Below, piece by piece: positions 42,541 through 54,395 of a stretch of 64,000 nucleotides of DNA (position 1 is the stretch's first letter; every line of letters starts with the position of its first letter). Under the pieces are notes generated by a model. That model searched no databases, was not told where the DNA came from, and saw only the letters and a program-made list of their open reading frames with translations. Position numbers and translations under genes: made by a program. Origin of the DNA: Rhodeus uyekii (lineage: Eukaryota; Chordata; Actinopteri; Cypriniformes; Acheilognathidae); the NCBI GenBank assembly GCA_037043235.1, contig JAWRVZ010000103.1, positions 187,501 to 251,500 of the forward strand, written 5' to 3'.

Positions 42541-45500
42541 CTCCTTGTCTTTAGAAATGAATATGGTTCCTCTATCTACAGCATTTGCATGAGTTGAAAT
42601 GTGGATCTAAGACCTTTTATATAAGTGCAGGAGTAAACAGGATTTAATAATCCAAAAAGATTGGTGGTAAAACACAGATTGTAACATATCATTACAAATG
42701 GTAGGCCCATGAGAAGGAGTACTTGGAATAGAAAATGAAAAGATGAAAAGATCCATGCAACTGAATGGAGACTGAAGTTTTCAAAGTTTAAAATAGTAAC
42801 TAGTCTTCACTCCCTCAGATACAGTTGTATGTTCAAAAGAGATACAAATCACTGTGCTGATGCCAGAAGTGCCCTCTATTTCTTTATTGCGACATGGCCA
42901 GTAACCCATTGATTGAAATGATAAAGGTTTGGCCTCGTGGCACTGGCACAAAGTGCATGTATGTTTTATTCTGAAGAAATAACGTAATTGGGAATAATTT
43001 TGTCATCATGACATGATAAGGCAGATTTAATAAACAGAGCATATTAGTGTGAAACCAGTCTCATAAAACCACCAATGGACTATGAGCTTCTACCGGTGCT
43101 ATACTGAAAATATGCAAATTAAAGAACACGATAATGAGAAATGACCAACATAATACCAATTACAATGTAAATTCACTTGATTCGCAAACAACCAGAGCTG
43201 ATGATTATACAGTTTATACATTAACAACAATACCGATGCTGCAAATGAAACAAAGTGGCTTTGCAAACAATTTGTTCATATAATGTCTTCCTCATTCCAA
43301 AGAAATTAATTGTTATTCCTCCTCCTTAGGGGTTGCAATATAATTTTTGTGTCAGCAAGTGTTTATTAACTGCCAGTCCAATTTTTGCAACAATTACGTT
43401 TCTTACATGTATTTTAAAAACATTAACAGGCTTCATTTTGTATTTGACACAGGCAAAGAAACAGTTTGTAAATTCACACACATCATTATAACCTAATCAT
43501 CCGTGTCTTTGACGTCAAATATGTGCATAGGTATGTATTAATAAGATTCATTATAACAGTTATCCTAGAGGTATTATGATACAGCATTAGCCTCCTTGTG
43601 TAACATTTCACAGATCTTCAAGTGAAAACAATAACTTATAATTCATCATTGAATAAGACAAATTCATGTAATTAGTTTACTGTCATCATCCTTCTGTCAT
43701 GTACGCTCTTTGGTTGCGGTCATGTGCTGAGTTCACTTCATGTCGTAATTATTGTAATTCTGAGAAAACGGTACGTCCACCTAAACTAATCTGCAATTTT
43801 CAGGTGGTACAGAGGTCATGTGGTAAGCAGGTGAGCTCTCAGAAAATTCCCAGCCTACAATTGTAAATATGGGGTTTATAGGACTCGCTGGTTTGTGTCA
43901 AGAAAAGGAAGCACAGCATGACACCAGCCAAGGAAATTGTTAATTTAATTTGTGTTGGAACTACATTAATAATTTTTGTTGCTTTGACTGAATCTGGGCA
44001 GCGGGTTTGCTTTGCAGAGGGCTGAATCAGGAGAGTAAATGTTGAAATTAAGTGTTATTTAATGTGTTTTTAGTAAATGGAAAAAACTATTAATGTTTTA
44101 TGTTCAGTTATAACATTTAAAATAATTATTGTTATGTGGTTACCATTGTTCAGAGGAGTAGAGCTTATGATTAGGCTGTGGAATAAAGGCATCTGAAATA
44201 AAACGATGTCATTGTAAATTACATATAACTGTACAAGTAATTTTGTATTTGTTCATTATATTTTCAAGTTACAAAAGTTTAAAATAAGCATGCGAAGAAG
44301 TGTTATCTATTAGTTTTTACTGAAGTAGATGAAGTAAATTAATTCCAAGACCATCACACAATTTACACAGTCTGTGTCCGAAATCTTAAAACTGCAGTCT
44401 TTGGAGGATGCGTTTCTAATACAGGAAGCTTCATTTTCTGTCTCCTGAGATACCTTCATTTGATCGATTTTTGATGGCAGCATTACTGAATGCATCACTG
44501 CCTCTGATATCCCACAATCGGGTGCTTTCCATTCTGTGACAGTTGAGGTAAAAAATTATGTATGAAAGTTGTGGTTGGTGGTCAGTTTGTATGTTAATAT
44601 ATGTGTTTGACCAATATTTTTCATTTATCATAACTTATTATTATAATTTCTAGCTTAGTTATCACCAATGTTCTTTCTATTTTGTTGTAGATCATTAAAA
44701 CGTACAATACAGCAGTTTGTCAGAAGTTATGACTACAAAAATGTCATTGTTACTTCTATTAACTCTTTTATATGTCCAAAATAACTAAACCCTTAAATGC
44801 TAAAAGGTCTTTCCATTCCCTCCAAAACAAAGAAATACTCACACACACTCCAAGCAACAGCACTGATTGAGAAAATCCACATAATACATCAAATTAAATT
44901 GGTGTGATGTCATTAAATTTAGATTAACCAAGTTTAAGTACTAAACAAATTTATTAAACTCTAATTGTACTAAGGTAAACCAGCCAGCTGAGATACGGTG
45001 CTCAAATATGTCTAAAAACGATAAACTATAATTTTTCATTTTTATAGATGCAAAGACTCAACTGCATAATCAATATATAGTTCATCTTTCTTTATAAGTG
45101 AACAAAAATGTGGAAAAATTTTAGTCAGTAATAATGTAAGGATATTTTATGAAACTGTGACGAGATACAATAAAAGGGGTAGAGTGCGCATTTGGCATCT
45201 GCGTAGGGATGTGCATTTCACCTGGACATGCAGCTGTATCGAGTTCAAAAGGAAATAATTGACATGTTTGAGGGAACTCTTCACTGAAATAATGAATTTC
45301 TATAACAAAGGAAACACACACTCCTGTGGATAGTACTGGAGATTGTACCTAAAACTGAGCACAAGTCTAATTATTGCACATTTCCATCATGACGCAGAAC
45401 AAAGCCAGTTGCATTTATATTTTCAGTTGTGGATTTTTCAGCAAACAAGCAAATGACAATTTCATATCAAAGCAAAAATTGCTCCAAGTACAAAAAAAAG

Positions 45501-46094
45501 TGTTGAAAAGCTAACAGATTATGTTTACCTCCTGAAAACAGCTTATCAAAGCATCATTAAGCCAGTCAGCGCTCCCTCTCCTATATCAGGAACTAATGAT
45601 CCATGTAATGTCTCTGCTTTCCCCACGGATGTTTTTCTCTCTGTGCAATGCTATTTGGCATGCGATGCGCATTCAGACACAGATGACCTTTTTTATGAGG
45701 ATTCAAAGTCCTTTCATGAAGAGCATAACCTCTGTATAAAGTGCACTGGTACAACTGGAAGACCACTTTTGTTTCCAAATTTAACCAAGAAGAAAATTCA
45801 AAGCAGTTTTGAAATAGTATGCGTGTATTTAGTAAAAACTTGACTTATGAACTGGGTGTACATATGGTAGGAAAATTAAGCAATTAACCTTTTTTTGCAA
45901 GTGTGCCCTTTCACTGGAGTTGTGTAATTAGATGAGTTAGTGAGTGTGAAGATAAGGTAATCACATCCCACCCCTGCAGACTCCACACAACAAATGCCAC
46001 AGATTGCTGGCCACCTCTGCCACCTGCGCATCCCCAAAATGACAGGCAAACTTCTTCCTTTTTTAGCTGCGTCCTCTTTATTTGTTATATGAAG
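42541..46094. other. TE-poor non-coding DNA, no gene recognised
   Basis: The longest stretch without a recognisable element. Frames are short and AT-biased. Part of it (42,880-44,010) looks like conserved regulatory DNA and is listed separately. Confidence 0.5.
42880..44010. promoter_or_regulatory. Candidate conserved non-coding block
   Basis: Non-repetitive sequence with dense developmental-type sites: ATATGCAAATTAAAG (octamer/POU-like), CATGTAATTAGTTTACTG, TCGTAATTATTGTAATTC, a TGACGTCAA, and GGCACAAAGTGCATG. There are no frames or repeat copies over more than 1 kb in a window otherwise crowded with transposons, suggesting constraint against insertion. Inference only; no alignment was possible. 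Confidence 0.3.
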
Positions 46095-46640
46095 GTATCA
46101 ACTGCCTCTCACTGCACCAGGAAGTGAAGAGTTTCCAATTCAGGGCATTCAGTTTCCCTGTGGATGGAGCGATCCAGACGTCCTCAGCCATGTCTGTCCA
46201 GTAAAACAGGAGCTGGATGAGTGAGGGAGAACCAGAGTGGACAGTGAGTAATTTCTAGCGATGCAAACAGACCCATTTGTGTTTGGCCGAACTTCTCCAA
46301 AATTCTGGACAACAACATGATGTCTCCTGGAGTCTGAGAAAAATGCCTGAAGTGCCATACAAACTGCCAGCATCTCTAGCAGGTTTATGTTCCAGGAAAG
46401 GTGGTGTCCGCTCCACAAACCTTGGGCCGAGCGATCCCTCAAGATCGGCCTCCAGGCCATGAAAGAGGCATCTGTCAACAGCATTACACGAGGACATGGA
46501 GCTCCCAGAACGATAATTTTGCTTGGGACAGAAACCAGGGTTTCTTCTACATACCTAGGTATCGCCTTCTGACCTTTATAGGTCAGGGTTTGTCACTCAG
46601 GGAGAACCCTGGTTTTGAGTCACCACTGTCACTCAAGTGC
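46095..46640 (-). pseudogene. DIRS pol fragment (RNase H and recombinase N-terminus)
   Basis: The minus-strand frame 46,484-46,149 reads LTDASFMAWRPILRDRSAQG, then HHLSWNINLLEMLAVCMALQ and AFFSDSRRHHVVV. DIRS-4 RNase H reads LSTDASLTGWGAVLRDRSSQ at the same place, and then INLLELLAVRRALLAFLPD, so homology is clear. After about 46,330 the sequence jumps to material like the recombinase start (46,100-46,170, GTTTCCAATTCAGGGCATTC versus the DIRS-4 GTTTCCACTTTAGAGCGTAG), so the middle is deleted. No terminal repeats are attached. It is a dead fragment. Confidence 0.8.
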
Positions 46641-46817
46641 AACAACCAAAATTGGATAACATTTGAAGCTGCTACCATTTTCATGTTTAGTATTTTTGTT
46701 TCTACATTGCTTGAAAAGTAAAATATATTATAAATTATTTTCTATTATAGAAATGCATTGTAGCATAAAAAAATGTCCTAGTGCAAAAATAAAAAAAGTG
46801 TGTCAACAATGTGTAAG

Positions 46818-47180
46818 TGTCACAACCTCGTTGTAATCACTATCTCGTCTTGTTCCACTTCCGGGTCCTGTCTATGTATCTTCACGTGTCCTTCTATCAC
46901 CTGTCGTGTTAATCACTTACCTCGTCTATTCCTGTCAGGTTTTCCTAATGTTTGTTCTTGTTAAATACCCTCCTGTTTCCCCATGTGATCGTGGATAGTA
47001 GAAACTGTGTGGATGGTCCTTCTGTGTGGATGTTCCATGTTCCCAGTTTCCCCAGTTTTGCACATGGTGTGCCGTTTTGGTTCTTATAAGTCTTTTGTTT
47101 GTGTTTTTTGGATAAATAAACCTGAGTTTACTGCTTCTCCTCGTTCCTCCGCCTTGCACACCGCACCTCCAGCCGTAAAA
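46818..47180 (+). repeat. Solo LTR with GTAAG duplication
   Basis: Starts TGTCACAACCTCGTTG and contains GGATAAATAAACCTGAG (poly(A) signal). It ends CAGCCGTAAAA, which would be GTGACA with two changes. GTAAG lies on both sides (46,813-46,817 and 47,181-47,185). The altered end makes the boundary slightly uncertain. Confidence 0.72.
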
Positions 47181-47205
47181 GTAAGACGATTATTTCTTAG
47201 GATTT

Positions 47206-47226
47206 ATCTATCCATCTATCTATCTA
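47206..47226. repeat. Short (TATC)n run
   Basis: Five imperfect TATC/CATC units just after the solo LTR. Confidence 0.85.
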
Positions 47227-47396
47227 TGACGTCCACTGAACCCTTAATAATAGGGCGTGCATGCGCTGAACACCTCTGAACTAAACTAACCCTAAAACAG
47301 AACTGAGAAGGTTATGTTCAGAGAGTAAGTTGCTATGGCTACTTTCACACCCTGAAAGTTACCTCAGTTTTTGGAACCAAACGTTGAGTTATCGGC

Positions 47397-47800
47397 TTAC
47401 CTACTCTTAAATATACCTGGGTATGTCATGTGGCCGCCATGATGGCTGAGGACTCTATGCCATGCCATGGTGTGGCAGACATGATGAGCCTCTGATGTGG
47501 GAGGCATGAAGTGATGTGACTCTGGAGTGGGGAATACTGCAGGATTATGAGGCTCCTCATTTGCTCTACCACAGTAAATGAGGAGCTGTGCAGCAATAAA
47601 GCATAATAGCATATATTGTCCCAAGGAAAATTTCAATTTCCCCCCTGGCATTCCAGAGTTTATTTAACCTTGTATGGAAAATGTCATTTAAAGCTATGTC
47701 AATAAGATCCACATGGCAACAGAGTTCACAAAAATCCTGAACACAGTCCTCAATGATGCTGTCACCTTGAAGTCGAAGGTGGGTAACTTCTGGGTCCATG
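47397..47800 (-). pseudogene. gag-like relic of an LTR element
   Basis: Two overlapping minus-strand frames. The first (47,799-47,566) starts MDPEVTHLRLQGDSIIEDCV and continues QDFCELCCHVDLIDIALNDI, FHTRLNKLWN. The second (47,651-47,397) starts MPGGKLKFSLGQYM and ends in a Pro/His/Glu stretch (ESHHFMPPTSEAHHV). The order matches a cyprinid retro-Gag type ('SIEDYV.DFCELC..VDFN.VALKD.F..GLN...MPGGK..WSLEQYI', then PEP/H repeats). The frames are shifted relative to each other, and there is no zinc knuckle or pol. No LTR pair encloses it, so it is an isolated relic. I know the family only by pattern. Confidence 0.6.
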
Positions 47801-48836
47801 GTAGTAGTCTAGCTTTGTTCCCTTTTAATGCTGTTGTTTAATGCAAATGTGTTTAAATTTATTATGTTTATCATCAAGCCAAGTATTAATTTATTTTTGA
47901 GTTTGTTCATGTTTTTGTAAAAAAAACATCAAACTTGCCTTCAGTGCAATCATTACAGTCTCACTTTGAAGGCTGCATCATCCAAAGGTTGCTTTTGTCA
48001 ACTATAGGCTGTATCATTTCAGTAAAGTAATCATTAAATTCCAAAATCATAGGGAAATTAGAACAATTTACACTTCAAAAGGAATAATAGTCAATTTTAA
48101 AGTACTCTGTTTTCTGAAATTAGACATCCTTGATGATGTGGGGACAAATGAAACATTTGGAGGATATAATGTAAAATGAGACTCTGCATGTGTCTTTCAA
48201 GATGGCCACATTACCCCCTCTTTAACCATGCAGCTTCCTCAGAAAATAAGAGTTTTTCCTGGCCAGATAAAAGTCCCTTTAAAGCATAAATATATAATAT
48301 TGACTGAAACAACTACATTTCCCCAACTGAAAACATTTTCACCGTGAACATGTCATAATGATATAAATGAGGTTGCATTAGTATAAACCCTATTGTGGCA
48401 GTGTCACAAGCTCACTAAATGCAAAGCTTCCTTGAAGGAAAAATGTGCCAACAAGCAGCTTCTAGCCCAAGTAAATGAACAAGTTCAAACCAGATGGATA
48501 TTTAAGAAATAAAGTAGTCATACCACATAAATAATCATAGTGAAACAATGATTATTATTTCAAATTCTTCCTTGTTTATTATCTCATAATCTTGCCTTGC
48601 AATAAGATGAGCACAGCAACAATATTACAGTACTATTAATACTGAAGTCCTCTAATTTAATTTTCAATACAATCAATAAATATAACAGATGCAAGATGGC
48701 ATCAGCTGCGCTTGTATGAAACATGCCAGAACAATGTTTACTGTACATCATTTTAATAATTCATTTCATGGCTGTTTCGGACAGATACTCAGACAAAGTA
48801 TTAATGCAAAACCATCCCGCCATTAATGCAAGCCTC
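47801..48836. other. Non-coding DNA, no gene recognised
   Basis: AT-rich, no repeat copy within the window, no frame of interest. Confidence 0.5.
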
Positions 48837-49127
48837 CGCCGGTCCAGCCGGATCTCCCGTGGCGAGAGCCACCAGGCTTCCCGTAGCCAGAACCGCCTCC
48901 GCCTCCACCGGTCCAGCCGGACCTTCTGTAGCCCAAGCCACCAGACCTCCCGTGGCCAGAACTGCCCCAGCTGGTCCAGCCGGACCTCCCGTGGCAAGAA
49001 CCACCAGACCTCCCGTGGCCAGAACCACCTCCGCCGGTCCAGCCGGATCTCCCGTGGCCCAAGCCACCAGATCTCCCAGACCTCCCGAACCTCCCTGAGT
49101 CTCCGCCGGTCGAGCCGGTCCTTCTAG
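48837..49127. repeat. 63-bp coding-like minisatellite
   Basis: GGTCCAGCCGGA recurs four times with steps of 63-69 bases, each unit having CTCCCGTGGC and CCAGAACC sub-repeats. Frames on both strands stay open (Ser/Arg-rich on plus, Gly/Arg/Ser-rich on minus) only because the unit is a multiple of three. I do not consider these real proteins. Confidence 0.88.
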
Positions 49128-49129
49128 AC

Positions 49130-49205
49130 CAGTGGTCTCCAACCCCCCGGACAAAATGGAACCGGGCCACGGAACGAATTTGCGGACCGGTCCGTGAGTG
49201 GCTGC
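49130..49205 (+). mobile_element. hAT-type terminus, truncated
   Basis: CAGTGGTCTCCAACCCCCC followed by GAACCGGGCCACGG and GCGGACCGGTCCGTGAG, a phrase set typical of the left end of fish hAT (Charlie-like) elements. The right end is not found; sequence R1 follows directly. Confidence 0.6.
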
Positions 49206-49209
49206 GAGC

Positions 49210-49615
49210 GGCTGTTACGCTGCAGCTTTGGCGGTGAGGAGGTTTGTTTAAACCCCTCCCCCCATCAACAATCTTGCGCGGACCCATCATCCATCTAAGA
49301 GCAAAGACTTCGGCCTAGAAACTTTGTAGCTGAGGTCTAACAACCCTATATACACAAGACTGCTTATATAGAAGTTGGAGAAGAACCCACCTCTCGCTTA
49401 GAATGCCTTTGAGTGGAGCTCAAGCAAGTGGATGCCTCCCCACTATATATAACCCCACTATATATACTCCAAGTCGAGCTCAAGAGTTAAGAGTCTTAAT
49501 GTAATGACTCTGTCTACACTCAGGGCTGCACACAAGGGGGGCTCAAGGGGCTCAAGTGCTATTTAGGTACTCAAGGGGAGCAGAGGCTTCACCAAAAAAG
49601 ACACATTCTCATATT
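49210..49615. repeat. Shared 400-bp segment R1, copy 2
   Basis: Matches 30,258-30,664 over its whole length except for a changed patch near 49,440-49,465. Unlike copy 1, here it continues to the right without a break into the inverted-repeat array (CTCATATTGAGAGGAGGCCT), so this is probably the more original context. Confidence 0.88.
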
Positions 49616-49628
49616 GAGAGGAGGCCTG

Positions 49629-49981
49629 TGTTCTATGGTTGTTGGTGTGTGATGTGGAGCACTAAGGAGGCAGAATGGGAGTTGCTGCTGAAGGATTTAT
49701 TTAACAAAAACAAAAGCACTTTAACTATAAACAGAAAAGGCACGCGATGGTGCAAAACTCTGAACTCGGAAGGAGCATAGGATGTAACATCCACCCACGA
49801 CTGACATCCAAGTAACACTGCCTATTACCAACGAAGACCAGGGGTAACATGAGAGTTTAAGTACACAAGGAAATGGGAAACAGCTGTCATGATTAACAGG
49901 GTAATTAACTAAGACAGAAGGGGGAAGGATCTGGAAGACACAGAGGAACCCGGATGTGACAGACGCGACAGGTCTGTGACA
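49629..49981 (-). repeat. Solo LTR with GCCTG duplication
   Basis: TGTTCTATGG...GTCTGTGACA, 353 bp, flanked by GCCTG (49,624-49,628 and 49,982-49,986). It is related to the LTRs at 5,531 and 7,097 (shared AGAGTTTAAGTACACAAGG, GAACCCGGATGTGACAGACG-type end), so it belongs to the same broad family and orientation. It interrupts the R1/array sequence. Confidence 0.88.
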
Positions 49982-50830
49982 GCCTGATGACACTCTCTAA
50001 TAAATTTAGCAAGCCAAGCTCTAAGAGCGGAGGCCTCAGTCTCAAATGATTTATTTCCCAAACCAAGTGTAACAATGACCTACGCTCAGGACCACTTCCA
50101 AGGAAACTCAGAAGGAGCTTACAACTCAAGTTGATGTTGGAGCATAGCTCAGGGGAGTGGAGGACTTACTGAATGTGTACAGCTCTTGTATTGAAAGGAA
50201 GTCTGACAGCACTCACCCAAGCCAAAAACCGTAGCACATTGAGCTCTAGAGTAAAGGCCATAGCCTAGTGGCTCTATTCTACACCCAGCGCCACCAACAA
50301 GGGGGCTTGAGAGGATCCTACCACTTGAAAGTGCTACCCAAGCAGAGCTAAAAAAAAGCAGAGGCTCCACTGAATAGGAGCAACTCTCTTAACTAGAGGA
50401 AGACCAACAACATTCAACATAGTCAAGAACTTTGCAACTCTAAGAGTGGAGGCCTTAACATAACAACTCTCTGGGACAAAAGGAGACCTAGCAACAAGCA
50501 GCTATCCAAGCAGAGGGCTCAACACTCTCTTAACGAGAGGAGGCCAATCAGCTCAAGGGAATGAAAGCCTCACCAACTAGGTATTGCTCTCTCCTGAGAA
50601 GAGGATTGACGCATACTAAGATATTGTAGCGGAATCCTCAGCATAACAACTCTCTAGACCGAGAGGAGGTGTAACAAGGTTCTACAGTCTGGACTGCATA
50701 CGAAGATACTCAAGAGAGATCTGCCACTCAACACAGCTGACCGGGTGGAACTCAAGGGACCAGAGGTCTCACTGAATAGGTACAACTCTCAGATGAGAGG
50801 AGGCCTGACAATGCTTGCTCTAGCAAGGAA
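49982..50830. repeat. Degenerate array of short inverted repeats
   Basis: A motif of the form CTCTC-N5-8-GAGAGGAGG(CC) recurs about ten times at 50-100 base steps. Examples: ACTCTCTTAACGAGAGGAGG (50,528), CTCTAGACCGAGAGGAGG (50,663), ACTCTCAGATGAGAGGAGGC (50,791). Others at 50,033, 50,380, 50,436 and 50,589 are more decayed. More copies lie to the left in R1. The parent is probably the non-coding interior of a DIRS-like element. Confidence 0.7.
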
Positions 50831-51459
50831 GCTTAACATACTGAACTCTGGTATCAGATGATACACATCATGGTCTGAGACGTGAGCCAGGGCCAGTGTG
50901 GTATGCACATTTTAAATGCTGCTGAAGGAGCCCTCACTCCCCAAAACGTAGTATCCACAATTTTTTTTTTTACTTCTTGAAGGAAGTTCCAAAGAGCTCG
51001 AAAGGCGAGACCGGCGCAACGCAATTTGTGAATGAGAAATGCTCACGCCACTCTCAAATTCGCTGTCGAGCTCTATCTTTAAGCCCCAGGAATTCAGTGA
51101 CCTGCTTGCCTCAGCTACCTCAGCAGGCCCCAGGCCCAGGTACACATAGTTCTCCCGATTACTTTGATTATTATTTGATTATTTGAGAAAAGCCGCAAAC
51201 GAGAGTGCAGCTTCCTTAGAGAAACACAATTGCAATGTACGCAGACAGCCTCCTCAAGCACTGCGAGTTCAATGCACCAAGACACACAACGTACATTCCA
51301 TGTGTGTCATCAGGTGTCACAAAACCCTGACATGGATGAACACACAGCTTGAAATGGCCGTCTGGTACTGGTAATAAGAACACTGCAATAAACAAAGTTG
51401 TCTCCTGAAGATAAGAAACAGGATCACATGTTGCACAGGTGCCTAATTTAAAACTGTAA
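50831..51459. other. Interior of the presumed DIRS-like element, unrecognised
   Basis: The minus-strand frame 51,145-50,912 (MYLGLGPAEVAEASRSLNSW) lies where gag would start, but shows no zinc pattern. I see no other content. Confidence 0.3.
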
Positions 51460-51602
51460 ACGCATCACCAATGATGTCATAGGTGGCTGCCAGCTAATGC
51501 CAAGTTCATTGTTGTGATTAGACTAAGCCTTCAGACGTGTGTCATACCAGAGGTATTCCGCTAGCGACCCCTGGAGCGTAGAGTCCCTTTGAAAGGAAAC
51601 AC
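51460..51602 (-). repeat. DIRS-like terminal repeat
   Basis: Ends GTCCCTTTGAAAGGAAAC, the equivalent of GTTCCCTTGAAAGGGAAC at the end of DIRS-3. It has a decayed TGATGTCAT where the others have TGACGTCA, and the phrase GCTAGCGACCCCTGGAGCG instead of the usual GCTGCGTC block. It may be the 5' end of a minus-strand DIRS-like element reaching left to about 49,205; no gag or recombinase is recognisable between them. Confidence 0.5.
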
Positions 51603-53946
51603 TTTTTCACACAAGGCCATGAAGGTTTGAATTTTGTTTTCCCTTAATAATAACAACCTTCATTTAAAATTTTAATTTTTTGTCAACTTGTGTTATCTTT
51701 GAGCAATATTTAAATTTGTTTGATGATCTGAAACACTTAAGTGTGACAAACATGCAAAAAATATCAGGAAGGGGTTGTTGGACGGCATCAATTTCAAGTC
51801 CATGTGTACTTTTAATGAGGAGAGCAGAGTCGGATGTTCTTTTAAGTATTTAATTATCAATTAAATAATATGAATAAAGTATACAGAGTTCTAGGTCACA
51901 GCTTTCCCTGATCACACAATATTATACATGCACAGGTATTCTGCGACAACCTCGCCTTTCCCTGACCCATATATTTATGTATTTTAACACACAAGTGGAT
52001 TGTCCTTTCTTGAAAGATGGCAGCTGATAGGTGTTGCTATCTCCGTGGGTGATCTCCACCCATCCCGATTCCTGTTTTGTTTCTGCACACATAGATTAAC
52101 ATAAAGCAAAGCACCCTAAGGCGCTCAACACACACAAACCAGATACTCATATATGGTATGTTAAATGCACACATACATTGATTGTGATTAACTTCCCTGT
52201 CCCAATATATTCATCATCAAGCCCCCCACATATCTTTCTAAAGCTATTTATTCATCAACCCTTAAATCCCTTAGTCATAAAAGCAATCCGTAATTTCTGA
52301 TTAATGCAAAGCTGGATATGTGTACATATTCCTTCAGGAGCAAACCTGTATTTACACCACTGTATTTTCTCTTGTCTGAGTGTCTAAGTGGCTTGCTAAT
52401 ATACAGGTGCAATTCTGATGTAGTCTTGTTTGTTTTTTAAATAATTGTAATATTTAATATTATATTATATTATATATAGTTACTGTAAAACATGAATTTC
52501 CCCTTATTGGTGTCAATAGGATGGGATTCAGAATGATGATCAAAACATAGATGGACTGGATCGAGTCCATCAACACCCCAAAAGCTTGCAAGTTCATAAC
52601 CTGTGCATGGGTTAAATATTTCATTCAGTAACAGTAGACAGTTTTTATTTACGTGTTGTTTAATGTCTGTTGATCACGGTAGCCTAAATGTGCATACGCA
52701 ATCTTCTGTCCGTTCCTTCTGATTCATGCAGATCTTCTTTGCTTGTATTTGGATCTAGAGATTGTGTACTAATTCAGATTATTCATAACAGCACCTCCTA
52801 CTGTATAACAATGGAAACATGGTTCGGGCAGGGAAAGATTGTATTATAAATGAGGGAAAATCTCATCAATAGCAAGGAAAGAATTAACATCACTGAACTA
52901 AACCAACCCACATATACATCCATTTATACCAACATAAATTTTTTTATGGGTCAAATCGGATAGAAACAGTTCCTTAAGTTAACAATTTCAGACTACCATT
53001 ATAACTTTACAGACTTTCAAAACTTTCAAAAATTTCAAATACAGCTACTGAGAAGGTAACAGTAAATCTTTAATTTGGCACCTTCCTGTCTCCATCTATT
53101 TCTCCCTTATTTTTCTTAGTTTGGAAACTCAGTGGATGTGTCTTTTTCTGTTGGAACAAAATGGACCACTTCAGTACACATCATTATATATAGCAGTTGT
53201 GCAGTTTTGCCTGCCCTTGTTTAGTCTTTTGGCATAAAAGGCATTTTGGTATCTTTCTTTCCAATAAAGTGTAATTAAAATAAAGTGTTCACTAACATAA
53301 CTTTAATAACAGGTCTTTTGTTGCTCATTTCATGAATCTTGAAATCTTCCATCTTGATAAACTGTTAAATATGGATGTTCTTCTAAAGATGCTTTATGGT
53401 GGCATTAGAGAGGCTTGTATTTGATTATTTTGGGAAGCTTCTAGCCTTTTCTAGGTTAATGGCAGCTACAGGGAGAAATGGCAGTAAATTGAGAGGAAAC
53501 AGGAAAAAGGCAAAGGAAACCAGTAATGTGAAAGATGTGGGGATATAAGCAAACAAAGCAATGGAAACAAAAGATGAGCATGGTTTAGGGCTGTTATATG
53601 TGCAGGTCAGACCCAGCATAAGAATGACATATCATCCATAAGGCTGAGCCGCAGGAGCTGCATTGCGTTTCATCAGGCCCTTGCTTTCATCTCATTGTCA
53701 TCTGGGGCCCAAAAGCCATCAAATCAGAAAGGCAAAGGGAAGAGAAACAAAAGGAACGAGGAACATCAAGCAGAGACTGTGACTGTGCATCAAATCAGAA
53801 GATGGGGTTGATGCTCTGAGACATTGTCCTAAAGCAATCCAAAACTGCTGCTGCTCTTTGATTACCCATCCCACAGACTACAGCCTCTTACAGCAATGAC
53901 GAAAGGGACACTTGCATAATTCTCTGTTACTGAGAGAGAGGAATGA
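51603..53946. other. Non-coding DNA, no gene recognised
   Basis: AT-rich, with no repeat copy elsewhere in the window. 53,640-53,935 is the best candidate for functional non-coding DNA and is listed separately. Confidence 0.5.
53640..53935. promoter_or_regulatory. Candidate conserved non-coding block
   Basis: Balanced composition, non-repetitive, with several plausible factor sites (GCCATCAAATCAGAAAGGC, CTGCTGCTCTTTGATTACCC, CATTGTCATCTGGGGCCC). Inference from appearance only. Confidence 0.22.
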
Positions 53947-53948
53947 TA

Positions 53949-53969
53949 ACACACACACACACACACAGA
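53949..53969. repeat. (AC)n microsatellite
   Basis: About ten AC units. Confidence 0.9.
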
Positions 53970-54057
53970 TAAATAACTGCTTATGTGTAATCATATAGTG
54001 AAGGAAATAAATGGATATGAAGAAATCTTGAAGTTCAGATTTTTCTTGTAAGCAAGT

Positions 54058-54395
54058 AACGTCTCAGGTTACGTATGTAACCATAGTTCCCTGAGAGGGA
54101 ACGAGACGCTGCGTCATCGCTATGGGAACGCCCCCGCGTCATCAACTCTTGAAGCACAATAGAAAACACCTGTGAGAATGACGCCGATGACGTCATGAGC
54201 CAGGAAACAAAAGGCACGCCGAAACCGGCACCGACAGCTTGCGAACGTCTGAAACAAGCACGGCATGCGGGAGAGCTAGGGCTGATGCTGATGACGCAGC
54301 ATCTCGTTCCCTCTCAGGGAACTATGGTTACATACGTAACCTGAGACGTTCCCTTTCAAGGGAACTCGAGCTGCGTCATCGCTATGGGAACGCTA
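54058..54395 (-). repeat. 3' terminal repeat and internal complementary region of DIRS-3
   Basis: GTCTCAGGTTACGTATGTAA (54,061) and GGTTACATACGTAACCTGAG (54,326) are inverse copies that can fold over nearly 60 bases. GACGTTCCCTTTCAAGGGAA next to the second is exactly the two element ends joined. Confidence 0.9.

Noticed and set aside
48723..49290. Ser/Arg-rich and Gly-rich proteins of 134 and 155 residues
   Set aside because: They are the two strands of one 63-bp minisatellite, open only because the unit is a multiple of three.
51603..53640. Possible retroviral LTR or gene
   Set aside because: No terminal repeats, target duplication or coding frame found.
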